Counted from the first letter of the stretch, positions 47,450-57,067 are shown. The stretch is 64,000 nucleotides of DNA from Polaromonas glacialis (GCF_000709345.1 NZ_KL448323.1:3224951-3288950); one strand, 5' to 3'. Program-made: numbers and translations. Notes: generated from the sequence alone by a model not told the origin.

Positions 47450-48205
47450 TCAGGCGGCGTGTTGATACGGTTGCCAGTTGGCCGGATGCTGGCCCAAGCG
47501 GTCGCCGACGATCTGCAGCACCGCCGGGTTCCAGCCCATGCCGATGTGGCTGCCCTTGATCTCGATGTCCTGCACCTGCCTGGCGGGACGCGCATGGCGG
47601 CAGGTTTCCCAGGCCACCACGCCGTCGGAGCGGCTGTAGATCGAGGTCGTGGGCAGCGGCGGCGGCGTGCGCAGTCGCTGGCTCAGCGCCGGATCGATGG
47701 CCGCCGACGTGCCGCTGAGCAGCCGGAACAGCCAGCCGACGTTGGTGTGGTCCGCCTCGGCATTGAACGGCGTGCCGATGGTGATGACCTGGCGCACCTG
47801 CGGCGCCAGCAGCTTTCCCACTTCGCGGGCATACATGCCGCCCAGGCTCCAGCCAATCAGCGTGGCTTTGCCCTGGTGCCCGCCCAGCAGATCGGCGGTG
47901 TGCGCGGCCAGGTCTGCCAGCCAGCGGTCCAGGTCGCCTTTGGGGCCGGTGTTGAAACCCCTGCCCCAGTCCAGCGTGCTGTAGCCGAGGGATTCGCAGT
48001 AGTCGCGCAACGGGGCAATGGCCGAACTGTCGGTGGCAAGGCCCGGAAAAATGATGACCGGGTGTCCGTCGCCTGCGGGGACCATCTTCCTTTGCCCGAC
48101 ATCGCTGAACCTGGAAGACAGGAACTCCAGCGCGGCGCGCCACGGTTCGGTTGCCAGAAGCGTCAAGGGCGGGCGGCAGATTTCAAGGCTGGCGGTGGAA
48201 GGCAT
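47450..48205 (-). CDS. Alpha/beta hydrolase
   Basis: A 251-residue alpha/beta hydrolase with oxyanion strand VIIFPGLATDSSAIAPLR, nucleophile elbow GWSLGG near residue 118, and a late His in KGSHIGMGWNP (near residue 225). It probably is a lipase/esterase-like enzyme; substrate unknown. It is cytosolic by sequence. I chose ATG at 48205; a TTG at 48226 would add seven residues. Confidence 0.8.
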   Translation of the reverse strand: MPSTASLEICRPPLTLLATEPWRAALEFLSSRFSDVGQRKMVPAGDGHPVIIFPGLATDSSAIAPLRDYCESLGYSTLDWGRGFNTGPKGDLDRWLADLAAHTADLLGGHQGKATLIGWSLGGMYAREVGKLLAPQVRQVITIGTPFNAEADHTNVGWLFRLLSGTSAAIDPALSQRLRTPPPLPTTSIYSRSDGVVAWETCRHARPARQVQDIEIKGSHIGMGWNPAVLQIVGDRLGQHPANWQPYQHAA

Positions 48206-48418
48206 GGCATGAAGGGCATGGGCCAAAAGTTTCGAATGCCTTCATGCTCAGGCCTGCGGCTGCTTAAAAAAAACGGGAATAAGCCCTAGTCAACGTAGGA
48301 ATAAAGCCAGCCAAGCTGCCATACCGTCAGCCCTGGCGCTGTCAGCCTGCCCGGAACATCGCGGTATTCCACTGCGAAATGGCGCTGTAACCTGGTTACT
48401 GAAACTTTGTTACGGGCG

Positions 48419-49354
48419 TCAGGCGGTACGGCGCAGGCGTTCGATCAGCCCGTTGATCTCGTCGAGCGACGAGAACTGGATCGCCAGCTCGCCCACGGCT
48501 TCCCGCTTGCCGTTGCGCTTGACCTGCTTCTTGATGCGGACATCGACATCGGCCATCAGCAGGTCGGCCAGTTCTTCCTCAACCCGCAGGGTGTCGCGCG
48601 CCTTTTCAGGCCTGGCCTGGTTCGGCGTCAGCGAAAACTCGCTGCCGAGCTTTTTGACCAGGCTTTCGGCCTCGCGCACCGACAGCTTGCGCGCGGTGAT
48701 CTGGTTTGCGGCGGTGATCTGCGTGGCCCGGTCCAGCGCCAGCAGCGCGCGCGCATGGCCCATGTCCAGGTCGCCGGCCATCAGCATGGTTTGCACCGGG
48801 TCGGCCAGGTTCAGCAGGCGCAGCAGGTTGGACGCGGCGCTGCGCGAGCGGCCCACGGCCTGCGCCGCCAGCTCGTGCGTCATGCCGAACTCCTTCACCA
48901 GGCGCTGCAGGCCCTGCGCTTCCTCCAGCGGGTTGAGGTCTTCGCGCTGGATGTTCTCGATCAGCGACATGGCGGCCGCCGACTCGTCGGGCACGTCGCG
49001 GATCAGCACCGGCAGGCTGTCGAGCCCGGCCAGCCGCGCCGCCCGGAAGCGCCGTTCACCGGCAATGATCTCGTACTTGCCGCTGTTGCTGCCGCCCTTG
49101 AGGCGGCGCACCAGGATGGGCTGCATGATGCCCTGCACCTTGATCGATTCGGCCAGCTCGTATAGCGCGCCCTCGTCCATGCGGGTGCGCGGCTGGTACT
49201 GGCCCGGCACCAGGTCGTCGAGCAGCAGCGACGCCGGCAGGCCGGGGCTGCTGGCCGCGCTCAGGGCTTGGGCAGCCTCGGGCGAGTCATCGACCTTGGG
49301 GCCGAGCAGCGCTTCGAGTCCGCGACCCAGCCCTTTTTGTTTTTTGGTGACCAT
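48419..49354 (-). CDS. parB: Chromosome partitioning protein ParB
   Basis: A 311-residue ParB. It starts KKQKGLGRGLEALLG, has the CTPase/ParB motif region with GERRFRAARLAG and ENIQREDLNPLEEAQG, a helix-turn-helix (HELAAQAVGRSRSAASNLLRLL) and a C-terminal dimer domain. It binds parS and spreads to form the segregation complex with ParA. Three parS sites lie 2.3-3.5 kb away in rsmG and mnmG. It is last in the mnmG-parB block. Confidence 0.96.
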   Translation of the reverse strand: MVTKKQKGLGRGLEALLGPKVDDSPEAAQALSAASSPGLPASLLLDDLVPGQYQPRTRMDEGALYELAESIKVQGIMQPILVRRLKGGSNSGKYEIIAGERRFRAARLAGLDSLPVLIRDVPDESAAAMSLIENIQREDLNPLEEAQGLQRLVKEFGMTHELAAQAVGRSRSAASNLLRLLNLADPVQTMLMAGDLDMGHARALLALDRATQITAANQITARKLSVREAESLVKKLGSEFSLTPNQARPEKARDTLRVEEELADLLMADVDVRIKKQVKRNGKREAVGELAIQFSSLDEINGLIERLRRTA

Positions 49355-49410
49355 GGCGTTGTCTTGTCTTTCTTTGAATCGGTATGAACGGTAGCGCGGT
49401 CGGGTCGCGC

Positions 49411-49971
49411 TCAGGCGGAAGTATCACGCATCAGCTTGAGCAGTTGCGCATGCGCCTGCGGCCAGTCGCCGAGGCCGCTTTCGGCATTCAGGTGGCCGCA
49501 CGCGCCGGCATCGACAAGGTCGGCGCCCCAGGCCGAGGCAAACTGCCGGGCGCGCTCCAGGCTGCAGAAGGGGTCGTTGCTGCTGGCAAGCAGCTCCGTC
49601 CTGAAAGACAGTTTCCCCAATGCAACCGGTGACCAGCTGGGCAGCAGCGCGCGCACATCGTCGCGCTCGACATCGGGCGGCGCGACCAGCAGCGCGGCCT
49701 TCACCCGGTGGGTGTTGCGGCTGTGCGCGGCCCAGGCGGCCACATGCTGGCAACCCAGGCTGTGCGCGACCAGCACGGCCGGCCCATCCCCTTCGATATC
49801 GCACGACAGCAGCACATCCTCAAGCCGCGCAATCCAGTCGCCCCGCAGCGGGCGCATCCAGTCGTGCTGCTCGACCCGGGTGTAGCCGTGCAGGCGCTCC
49901 CAGCGGCTTTGCCAGTGCTCAAGGCTGCTGCCTTGCCAGCCGGGAAGAATCAATACGTTGCGAGGATTCAT
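49411..49971 (-). CDS. RBBP9/YdeN-type serine hydrolase
   Basis: A 186-residue small alpha/beta hydrolase. It starts VLILPGWQGSSLEHWQ, has nucleophile LVAHSLGCQHVAAW and C-terminal GHLNAESGLGDWP, the standard form of the RBBP9/YdeN family. Function is unknown. It sits between parA and parB, separated from parA by a repeat copy. It is on the same strand and likely cotranscribed. Confidence 0.88.
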   Translation of the reverse strand: MNPRNVLILPGWQGSSLEHWQSRWERLHGYTRVEQHDWMRPLRGDWIARLEDVLLSCDIEGDGPAVLVAHSLGCQHVAAWAAHSRNTHRVKAALLVAPPDVERDDVRALLPSWSPVALGKLSFRTELLASSNDPFCSLERARQFASAWGADLVDAGACGHLNAESGLGDWPQAHAQLLKLMRDTSA

Positions 49972-50015
49972 GGGTCGGGTCCAACCTTCAGGGCGGTAAA
50001 CGCAAAAATCATGCG

Positions 50016-50078
50016 TTTGCTACATTTTTTATAGCTACTCATGCATGCTGGACATGCGCAAACGATGGTTTTAATCAA
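50016..50078 (-). repeat. Interspersed repeat copy between parA and the hydrolase
   Basis: On the minus strand: TGATTAAAACCATCG, TTTGCGCATG, GAGTAGCTAT-N6-TGTAGCAAA. It interrupts the parA-parB block. Confidence 0.78.
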
Positions 50079-50095
50079 TAAATGACGCGTCGTGC

Positions 50096-50860
50096 CTACA
50101 AAATGCGCCCGACCATCTCCTGCGCAAAGGCCACGAAGGCCTGCGCGCCCTTGGAGGACGGGTCGAAAATCACGCCGGGCAGGCCGTAGCTCGGCGCTTC
50201 GGCCAAGCGGACATTGCGCGGAATCACGGTGTTGAACACCTTGTCGCCGAAATGCCCCTTGAGCTGCTCGCTGACCTGCTGCTGCAGCGTGATGCGCGGG
50301 TCGAACATGACGCGCAGCAGGCCGATGATCTGCAAGTCCTTGTTCAGGTTGGCATGCACCTGCTTGATGGTGTTGACCAGGTCGGTCACGCCTTCGAGCG
50401 CGAAGTACTCGCACTGCATCGGAACGATCACGCCGTGCGCCGCGCACAGCCCGTTGAGGGTCAGCATCGACAGCGACGGCGGGCAGTCGATCAAAATGAA
50501 ATCGTAGTCCTTGTCCACCTTGGCCAGTGCCTGCTTCAGACGCTTTTCGCGGCGCTCCAGCGCCACCAGCTCGATCTCGGCGCCTGAAAGCTCGCGGTTG
50601 GCGCCGAGCACGTCGTAGCCGCTTTTCTCGCTGTGGACCCGGGCATCGACGATGGATGCGGCTTCGAGCAACACGTCATACACCGTCATGGCCAGCTTGC
50701 GCTTGTCAACACCCGAGCCCATGGTGGCATTGCCCTGCGGGTCCAGGTCCACCATCAGCACCCGCTGGCCGACCTGGACCAGTCCGGCGGCCAGGTTGAC
50801 GGTGGTGGTGGTCTTGCCCACGCCGCCCTTTTGATTGGCAATGCAGAATATTTTGGCCAT
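50096..50860 (-). CDS. parA: Chromosome partitioning ATPase ParA (Soj)
   Basis: A 254-residue Walker-type ATPase with deviant Walker A KGGVGKT (11-17), Walker A' LMVDLDPQGNAT and Walker B FILIDCPPSLSM. It has no N-terminal HTH, so it is the small chromosomal type. It binds DNA non-specifically and drives ParB-parS movement. Start at 50860 (MAKIFCIANQKG). Confidence 0.96.
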   Translation of the reverse strand: MAKIFCIANQKGGVGKTTTTVNLAAGLVQVGQRVLMVDLDPQGNATMGSGVDKRKLAMTVYDVLLEAASIVDARVHSEKSGYDVLGANRELSGAEIELVALERREKRLKQALAKVDKDYDFILIDCPPSLSMLTLNGLCAAHGVIVPMQCEYFALEGVTDLVNTIKQVHANLNKDLQIIGLLRVMFDPRITLQQQVSEQLKGHFGDKVFNTVIPRNVRLAEAPSYGLPGVIFDPSSKGAQAFVAFAQEMVGRIL

Positions 50861-50915
50861 AGCGTCTTGTTGAGTTGTCGTTCCGTTGAGGGAATCGAGG
50901 ATTGCAGTGTCCGAT

Positions 50916-51542
50916 TTACCGGGAAAGGGCGAGCTTGATGCCAAAGGCAATCAGGAACATGCCGGCTGCCTTTTCAAGCATCATCGATATTTTGGGATTG
51001 GCCCGAATACGCGCGGCCAGTTTCCAGGTCAGCAGCACGGCCGTCAGGCCATAAAGAAATGTCAGCACCGCGATGGTGGCAGCCATCACGCCAAAGGTCT
51101 TGAGGCCCTGGTGCTGCGCCGGATCGACGAACAGCGGAAAGAAAGCCAGGTAAAACACGATGGCCTTGGGGTTGAGTAGCGTGATCAGCAGCGCCTGGCG
51201 AAAATAGTGGCGCGGCTTGATCTGCAGGATCGGGGCCGCGCCAGGCTTGGCCAGCAGCATCTTCAAACCCAGCCAGGCCAGGTACAGGGCGCCCAGCCAC
51301 TGAACGGCATGAAAAGCGGAAGGGTAGGCCGCCATCAGGGCCGACACGCCCGCCACGGCCGCCCAGAGCAGCACCTGGTCACCGGCAATCACGCCCAGGG
51401 TAGCGCCCATGCCGCCGGCAATGCCGCCCTTGCCGGTCGAGGTGATCAACGCCAGGTTGCCGGGACCGGGAATGGCCAGAAAGACCAGGATGGCAACAAC
51501 AAAAGCGCCATAGTCGGCAACACCAACGAACGAAGCCGGCAT
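50916..51542 (-). CDS. LysE/RhtB-family translocator
   Basis: A 208-residue membrane protein with six helices, typical LysE/RhtB architecture (VAILVFLAIPGPGNLALITSTGKGG at the start; QALLITLLNPKAIVFYLAFFPLFVDP in the middle). It exports amino acids or similar compounds. It is in the rsmG-parA block, 29 bases after rsmG and 55 bases before parA. I chose ATG at 51542; a TTG four codons earlier is an alternative. Confidence 0.9.
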   Translation of the reverse strand: MPASFVGVADYGAFVVAILVFLAIPGPGNLALITSTGKGGIAGGMGATLGVIAGDQVLLWAAVAGVSALMAAYPSAFHAVQWLGALYLAWLGLKMLLAKPGAAPILQIKPRHYFRQALLITLLNPKAIVFYLAFFPLFVDPAQHQGLKTFGVMAATIAVLTFLYGLTAVLLTWKLAARIRANPKISMMLEKAAGMFLIAFGIKLALSR

Positions 51543-51571
51543 GGATGGTTCCAATAGTAGAGACCCTGAGT

Positions 51572-52237
51572 TTACGACACGGGCCGCAGCCAGAGGAGGC
51601 AGCGCTCGGCATCCAGGCCGGGAACCTTCAATTGTTCCACGTGAAACATCGCAATGATTTTGGGCAAAGTCAGCAACTCATCGGCTGGATGCTTGCCCTT
51701 CATCGCCATCCACACGCCCTGCGGCGCCAGCGCACCCACTGACCAATTGGTGAAATCAGCCAGCGAGGCAAACGCCCGCGAGCAGATCACATCGAAGGGC
51801 TCGGTGATGCTTTCGACCCGCGCATGCAGTCCGGCAAGGTTCGGCAGCTTCAAGGCAAGTGCCGCCTGCTTGATGAAGGCTGCCTTTTTGGCGACGGTGT
51901 CCACGCAGGTCACGCTGACGGCCGGACAGCAAATCGCAATCACCACGCCCGGCAGGCCCGCGCCCGAGCCCACATCGAGCAAGCGGCTGCCCTGCGCCAG
52001 CCCGGCCCCCAGCAGGTAGCGCTGCAAGGCTGGCACCACCGACAAGCTGTCGAGCAAATGATGCGTCATCATTTCTGCGGGATCGCGCACCGAGGTCAGG
52101 TTGTAGACCTGCGTCCATTTGCCGATCATCGCCTGGTAGTCCAGCAACTGGCTGATTTGCGGCTCGCTCAATTGCAACCGCAGTTCGGCGAGTCCAGCCA
52201 GCAAAGTGGCGCGCAGGTCTTTTTCTGTAGCCGCCAT
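51572..52237 (-). CDS. rsmG: 16S rRNA (guanine-527-N7) methyltransferase RsmG
   Basis: A 221-residue methyltransferase with VYNLTSVRDPAEMMTHHLLDSL, motif I LLDVGSGAGLPGVVIAI and SRAFASLADF, all classic RsmG (GidB). It methylates 16S rRNA G527. Its ATG overlaps the mnmG stop by one base (TGATG). Near the C-terminus the codons for MFHVEQ overlap a parS site. Confidence 0.96.
   Translation of the reverse strand: MAATEKDLRATLLAGLAELRLQLSEPQISQLLDYQAMIGKWTQVYNLTSVRDPAEMMTHHLLDSLSVVPALQRYLLGAGLAQGSRLLDVGSGAGLPGVVIAICCPAVSVTCVDTVAKKAAFIKQAALALKLPNLAGLHARVESITEPFDVICSRAFASLADFTNWSVGALAPQGVWMAMKGKHPADELLTLPKIIAMFHVEQLKVPGLDAERCLLWLRPVS
51633..51648. promoter_or_regulatory. parS site 1 (inside rsmG)
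   Basis: TGTTCCACGTGAAACA differs from the consensus TGTTTCACGTGAAACA at one position. ParB should bind here. Confidence 0.85.
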
Positions 52238-54255
52238 CAGACTTCCGCCTGTTCAGTGGATTTCAGGGGAACCGTGTTCTTCCACAAATTCTTTTTCAAA
52301 TGCACCAGCAACAGCGAAATGGTGGCCGGCGTGATGCCCTGGATGCGCGATGCCAGTCCAAGGGTTTCGGGCCGGTGCTTGGACAGGGTCTGCCGCGCCT
52401 CAAAACTCAATGCCGAGACTTGCAGATAATCCAGATCAGCCGGGAGCTTGAGATTTTCGTAATGCGCGGCGCGTTCGACCTCGACTTTTTGCAGGTCGAT
52501 GTAGCCGGCGTACTTGGCGGTGATCTCGATTTGCTCGATCACGCTTTTGATCAAATCTGCCGGCAATGCTTCGCCCGTCGATGTTTCACGTGAAACATCG
52601 GAATCGCCTGTCGAAATTTCAGGGTTGGCATATTTCCCGCCATCGAGCGACATCAGCCCGGCGTAATTCACATCGGGGCGGCGCAGCAGATCGGCCAGGT
52701 TGTATTCGCGCTCGATCGCCTTTCCCAGCACGCGCTCGGCCTCGCTGGCGGGCAGGTTGTTCGGATTGATCCAGAGCGAGCGCAGGCGCTGTGTTTCACG
52801 TGAAACAATGTCGCGCTTGCGGTTGAAGGCGTCCCAGCGGGCGTCATCGACCAGGCCCAGTTCGCGCCCTTTTTCTGTCAGGCGCATGTCGGCATTGTCC
52901 TCGCGCAGCATCAGGCGGAACTCGGCGCGGCTGGTGAACATGCGGTAGGGCTCGGTCACACCCTTGGTGATCAGGTCATCGACCAGCACGCCCAGGTAAG
53001 CCTCGTCGCGCTTGGGAAGCCATGCATCCTTGCCCTGGCATTGCAATGCTGCGTTGATGCCGGCGAACATGCCCTGGGCGGCGGCTTCCTCGTAGCCCGT
53101 GGTGCCGTTGATCTGGCCGGCAAAGAACAGCCCGCCAATCGCCCGGGTTTCGAATGTCGTCTTGAGGGCGCGCGGGTCGAAATAGTCGTATTCAATTGCG
53201 TAGCCGGGCCGCAGGATGTGCGCGTTTTCCATGCCAGACATCGACCGCACCAGCGCGTACTGGATGTCGAAGGGCAGGCTGGTCGATATACCATTGGGGT
53301 AGATTTCGTGCGTCGTCAAGCCTTCGGGCTCCAGGAAAATCTGGTGGCTGTCCTTGCCGGCAAAGCGGTTGATCTTGTCTTCCACGCTCGGGCAGTAGCG
53401 CGGCCCGACGCCGTCGATCTTGCCGGTGAACATCGGGCTGCGGTCAAAGCCCGAGCGGATGATGTCGTGCGTGCGCTCGTTGGTGTGCGTGATCCAGCAG
53501 GGCATCTGCCTCGGATGCGGAATATTTCCGCCCATGAAGCTGAACACCGGCACCGGCCCGGGCGTGCCGCCCGGCATGCCGTCGCCCGGCTGGACGCCGC
53601 ACTTGCTGAAGTCGATCGAGCGGCCGTCGATGCGCGGCGGCGTGCCGGTTTTCAGCCGGCCTTGCGGCAGCTTGAGCTCCTTCAGCCTGCTGCTGAGCGA
53701 CACGGCCGGCGGGTCGCCGGCGCGACCCGCCGCATAGTTGCTCAGGCCGACATGGATCTTGCCGTCCAGGAAAGTCCCGGCCGTCAGCACCACGGTGCGC
53801 GAACGGAACCTGATGCCGACCTGCGTCACCGCGCCAACCACGCGGTCGCCCTCGACCATCAGGTCATCGACCGCCTGCTGGAACAGCCACAGGTTGGGCT
53901 GGTTCTCGACCATGCGGCGAATCGCCGCCTTGTACAAAATCCGGTCGGCCTGCGCCCGGGTGGCGCGCACGGCCGGACCCTTGCTGGAATTGAGGATGCG
54001 GAACTGGATGCCGCCTTCGTCGGTGGCGAGCGCCATCGCGCCGCCCATGGCGTCCACTTCCTTGACCAGATGGCCTTTGCCGATCCCGCCTATCGACGGA
54101 TTGCAGCTCATCTGCCCGAGCGTCTCGATGTTGTGGCTCAAGAGCAGCGTCTTGCAGCCCATGCGGGCTGCGGCCAGCGCGGCCTCGGTGCCCGCATGGC
54201 CGCCGCCGACCACGATCACGTCAAATTCCTGGGGATAAACATAGGGTGAGGTCAT
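52237..54255 (-). CDS. mnmG: tRNA uridine-5-carboxymethylaminomethyl modification enzyme MnmG
   Basis: A 672-residue FAD protein (GidA) with FAD-binding [44 protein letters not shown]-type motif [12 protein letters not shown], and typical C-terminal tRNA-binding region ([16 protein letters not shown] [16 protein letters not shown]). With MnmE it modifies wobble uridine of tRNA. Two parS sites lie within its last third. The ATG at 54255 overlaps the vapC stop by one base (TGATG). Confidence 0.96.
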   Translation of the reverse strand: MTSPYVYPQEFDVIVVGGGHAGTEAALAAARMGCKTLLLSHNIETLGQMSCNPSIGGIGKGHLVKEVDAMGGAMALATDEGGIQFRILNSSKGPAVRATRAQADRILYKAAIRRMVENQPNLWLFQQAVDDLMVEGDRVVGAVTQVGIRFRSRTVVLTAGTFLDGKIHVGLSNYAAGRAGDPPAVSLSSRLKELKLPQGRLKTGTPPRIDGRSIDFSKCGVQPGDGMPGGTPGPVPVFSFMGGNIPHPRQMPCWITHTNERTHDIIRSGFDRSPMFTGKIDGVGPRYCPSVEDKINRFAGKDSHQIFLEPEGLTTHEIYPNGISTSLPFDIQYALVRSMSGMENAHILRPGYAIEYDYFDPRALKTTFETRAIGGLFFAGQINGTTGYEEAAAQGMFAGINAALQCQGKDAWLPKRDEAYLGVLVDDLITKGVTEPYRMFTSRAEFRLMLREDNADMRLTEKGRELGLVDDARWDAFNRKRDIVSRETQRLRSLWINPNNLPASEAERVLGKAIEREYNLADLLRRPDVNYAGLMSLDGGKYANPEISTGDSDVSRETSTGEALPADLIKSVIEQIEITAKYAGYIDLQKVEVERAAHYENLKLPADLDYLQVSALSFEARQTLSKHRPETLGLASRIQGITPATISLLLVHLKKNLWKNTVPLKSTEQAEV
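52582..52597. promoter_or_regulatory. parS site 2 (inside mnmG)
   Basis: TGTTTCACGTGAAACA, exact consensus; the palindrome extends to 22 bp with flanking CGA/TCG. Confidence 0.95.
52792..52807. promoter_or_regulatory. parS site 3 (inside mnmG)
   Basis: TGTTTCACGTGAAACA, exact consensus, 210 bases from site 2 and used as codons for CFT/VSRE-type sequence in mnmG. Confidence 0.95.
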
Positions 54256-54677
54256 CACGCATCCTTCAATAAAGTGGCATTCAGGCCAAGCGCCTGGGCG
54301 CCGTTGAACTGGCGGACATCCGCCGTCACGAACAGATCGACTCCGGCCGACAGCGCGGCGCCCACATGCAGGGCATCCATGCCGCGCATGGCACTGGCTT
54401 CCAGCGCCCGGATCGCATAGCGCTCGACACCGGCGCTCAAGGGCACCACCTGCATGTCGGAAAAATTGCGCTCCACCTCGGCGCAGGTGTCGTGGTAGGA
54501 GGCGTCGCTGGCCTGGGTTTCGCGCCGCACCCGGTTCAGGGCCGAATAAAGCTCGACCTTGCAATGCGGCGCGGCCACCGCCGTCGTGGCGCTGGCCACC
54601 AGCCTCAAGACGGCCTCGCGGCCGTTTTCAGGCAGGTAGCGCTTGAGCAAAGCCGATGTGTCAAAAAGAATTTTCAT
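54255..54677 (-). CDS. PIN-domain toxin (VapC-like)
   Basis: A 140-residue PIN-domain RNase with the four acidic sites visible: [12 protein letters not shown] (Asp6), [12 protein letters not shown] (Glu), [11 protein letters not shown] (Asp) and [12 protein letters not shown] (Asp). VapC-type toxins cut tRNA or rRNA. It follows the antitoxin by 10 bases and its stop overlaps the mnmG start, so the TA pair heads the mnmG operon. Confidence 0.92.
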   Translation of the reverse strand: MKILFDTSALLKRYLPENGREAVLRLVASATTAVAAPHCKVELYSALNRVRRETQASDASYHDTCAEVERNFSDMQVVPLSAGVERYAIRALEASAMRGMDALHVGAALSAGVDLFVTADVRQFNGAQALGLNATLLKDA

Positions 54678-54687
54678 GCAGGCTTTT

Positions 54688-54933
54688 TCACCACGGTGCG
54701 CTGTCACGCTCATCGAGCAAGGCCTTGACCGCCGAATAGCCGGGCGGCAGCTGGAGCAAGGGTTCAAACGGGCGCTTGTAGCTGGGAAGCTCAGCCGCCA
54801 CGTCGGCCCGGACCGGCACCAGTTCGGCCACGGGCTTGCCATGGCGCAGGATCAGGACGGTTTCACCGCGCTCGACCCGGTCAATCATGGCGGATGCATT
54901 GGCGCGAAATTCGCTCAAGGGAATGGTATGCAT
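54688..54933 (-). CDS. Phd/YefM/VapB-type antitoxin
   Basis: An 81-residue antitoxin: MHTIPLSEFRANASAMIDRVERGETVLILRHGKPVAEL is split here by its Phd/YefM pattern (FRANASAMIDRV, then VLILRHGKPVAELVPV), followed by a toxin-binding tail. It should bind VapC and the palindrome just upstream. I chose the ATG at 54933; three codons upstream is a TTG. Confidence 0.9.
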   Translation of the reverse strand: MHTIPLSEFRANASAMIDRVERGETVLILRHGKPVAELVPVRADVAAELPSYKRPFEPLLQLPPGYSAVKALLDERDSAPW

Positions 54934-54935
54934 TT

Positions 54936-54959
54936 TGTACAAGTAAGGTTATTTGTACA
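54936..54959 (-). promoter_or_regulatory. Palindromic operator upstream of the vapBC-mnmG block
   Basis: TGTACAA-N10-TTGTACA, exact 7-bp arms, adjoining the antitoxin start. It fits autorepression by the antitoxin and may limit transcription reaching mnmG and parAB. Confidence 0.7.
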
Positions 54960-55030
54960 TTTTATCGTTTCCTCCCAAAACGGACCACCACCAGGGCATT
55001 CGCCTGCCGGGCTGTGATGAAATCAATTCC

Positions 55031-55630
55031 ATGACCCTTCCAAAACCCCTCCCCAGGCTGCTCGTTTTTGCCGGCAGCACCCGCCTCGATTCGTTCAACC
55101 GCAAGCTGGCCGGCGTGGCCGCCGCCTTGGGACGCGCCAGCGGCGCCGAAGTCACGCACATTGAACTGGTGGACTTCGACATTCCGATGTACAACGCCGA
55201 TCTGGAAGCGCGTGGAACGCCGCCCGACGTGATGAAGCTCAAGGAAATGATGCACGCACACCCGGCATGGATCATCTGCTCGCCCGAATACAACGGCAGC
55301 TACACCGCGCTGCTGAAGAACACCATCGACTGGGTGTCCAGCCCGGTCAAGGGCGATGCGGACTGGAGCGACGGCTTCAAGTCCTTCACCGGCAAGGTGG
55401 TGGGCGTGCTCAGCGCCTCGCCCGGCGCGCTGGGCGGCCTGCGCTCGCAAAGCCACCTGGTGCCGCTGCTGTTCAATTCGCAATGCTGGGTGGCGCCCAC
55501 GACCTTTGCGCTGGGCAACGCGGGGGCTGCATTCGATACACAAGGCGCGCTGGTGAACGACAGCCACCGCCAGAAAGTGCAGGCAGTGATTGACCAGGTG
55601 CTGTTCGCCGCGCAGCGCCTGACGGCGTGA
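55031..55630 (+). CDS. NADPH-dependent FMN reductase family protein
   Basis: A 199-residue flavodoxin-like protein with FMN-phosphate loop FAGSTRLDSFNRKLA and the family motif SPEYNGSYTALLKNTIDWVS. Members reduce flavin, quinones, azo dyes or chromate using NAD(P)H. The ATG at 55031 (MTLPKPLPRLLVFAG) was chosen; the frame is open slightly upstream. It is divergent from vapBC. Confidence 0.92.
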   Translation: MTLPKPLPRLLVFAGSTRLDSFNRKLAGVAAALGRASGAEVTHIELVDFDIPMYNADLEARGTPPDVMKLKEMMHAHPAWIICSPEYNGSYTALLKNTIDWVSSPVKGDADWSDGFKSFTGKVVGVLSASPGALGGLRSQSHLVPLLFNSQCWVAPTTFALGNAGAAFDTQGALVNDSHRQKVQAVIDQVLFAAQRLTA

Positions 55631-55648
55631 ACGGGCAGGTTCGGCCTC

Positions 55649-55712
55649 TTATTTTTTGATAGCAGTCAACGCACGCCGTTATTGCGCAAAAGCCATTTTT
55701 AGCTTGCAAATG
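55649..55712 (-). repeat. Interspersed repeat copy before the thiolase
   Basis: On the minus strand: ATTTGCAAGCTAAAAATGGC, TTTTGCGCAATAACG, and TTGACTGCTATCAAAAAATA (hairpin degenerate). Confidence 0.72.
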
Positions 55713-55844
55713 ATGAAAATCAACGGGATGCCCGGCCCGTCTTCGCCATCAATGCCATACTGACTCTTGCCAATTCCCGTGTCAGCCGGGCGTAGCCAAA
55801 ACGGTTCACACTTCAAGCGGCTTTTTAAAACCCAGGAGATATTC

Positions 55845-57029
55845 ATGACCCGTGAAGTTGTAGTTGTCAGCGGTGTGCGCACCGCCATTGGAACCTTCGG
55901 CGGCAGCCTGAAGGACACGCCGCCCACCGAACTGGCCGCGCTGGTGGTGCGTGAATCGCTCTCGCGCGCCGGCGTCGAGGGCAAGGATGTCGGCCACGTG
56001 GTGTTCGGCCATGTGGTCAACACTGAAGCAAAAGACATGTATTTGTCGCGCGTGGCGGCCGTCAACGGCGGCTGCGCCGAAGGCACGCCGGCGTTCAACG
56101 TCAACCGCCTGTGCGGCTCGGGCCTGCAGGCCATCATCTCGGCCAGCCAGAGCATTTTATTGGGCGATGCCGACATCGCCATCGGCGGCGGCGCCGAGAA
56201 CATGAGCCGCGGCCCCTACGCCAGCCTGGCCACCCGCTTTGGCGCGCGCATGGGCGACACCAAGATGATCGACATGGTGGTCGGCGCGCTGCACGACCCC
56301 TTCCACACCATCCACATGGGCGTGACGGCCGAGAACATTGCCGCCAAGTGGGGCATCAGCCGCGAAGAGCAGGACGCGCTGGCCGTTGAAAGCCACAACC
56401 GCGCCCAGAAGGCCATCGAGGCGGGCTACTTCAAGGAGCAGATCGTCCCGGTCATGCTGAAAAGCCGCAAGGGCGAAGTCGCCTATGACACCGACGAGCA
56501 TTTCCGACCCAACTGCACGCTGGCCGACATGGCCAAGCTCAAACCCGTGTTCATCAAGGAAAACGGCACGGTGACTGCCGGCAATGCCTCGGGCATCAAC
56601 GACGCCGCGGCGGCCGTGGTGCTGATGGAATCTAGCGTGGCCAAGGCCCGTGGCCTCAAGCCGCTGGCCCGCCTGGTCGCTTATGCGCACGCTGGCGTGG
56701 ACCCCAAGTTCATGGGCATCGGCCCGGTGCCAGCCACGCAGATGGCGCTGAAAAAAGCCGGCTTGAGCGTCAACGACCTGGACGTGATCGAGGCCAACGA
56801 AGCCTTTGCCGCTCAAGCCTGCGCCGTCACGCGCGACCTCGGCCTGGACCCGGCCAAGGTCAACCCCAACGGCTCGGGCATTTCGCTCGGCCACCCGATT
56901 GGCGCCACCGGCGCGTTGCTCACCGTCAAGGCCGTGTACGAGCTGCAGCGCATTCAGGGCCGCTACGCGCTGGTGACGATGTGCATCGGCGGCGGGCAGG
57001 GCATCGCGGCGATCTTCGAGCGCATCTGA
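55845..57029 (+). CDS. Acetyl-CoA C-acyltransferase (thiolase, BktB/PhaA-like)
   Basis: A 394-residue biosynthetic-type thiolase with nucleophile Cys90 in NRLCGSGLQAI, GHPIGATGA (His near 352) and CIGGGQG (Cys near 382). It condenses or cleaves acetoacetyl-CoA and possibly 3-ketovaleryl-CoA, feeding beta-oxidation or polyhydroxyalkanoate synthesis. The start follows CAGGAGAT. A terminator follows at 57068. Confidence 0.93.
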   Translation: MTREVVVVSGVRTAIGTFGGSLKDTPPTELAALVVRESLSRAGVEGKDVGHVVFGHVVNTEAKDMYLSRVAAVNGGCAEGTPAFNVNRLCGSGLQAIISASQSILLGDADIAIGGGAENMSRGPYASLATRFGARMGDTKMIDMVVGALHDPFHTIHMGVTAENIAAKWGISREEQDALAVESHNRAQKAIEAGYFKEQIVPVMLKSRKGEVAYDTDEHFRPNCTLADMAKLKPVFIKENGTVTAGNASGINDAAAAVVLMESSVAKARGLKPLARLVAYAHAGVDPKFMGIGPVPATQMALKKAGLSVNDLDVIEANEAFAAQACAVTRDLGLDPAKVNPNGSGISLGHPIGATGALLTVKAVYELQRIQGRYALVTMCIGGGQGIAAIFERI

Positions 57030-57067
57030 TTGGTGCGGACATCCCTTTTTTAAGGCGTCATTGACAG

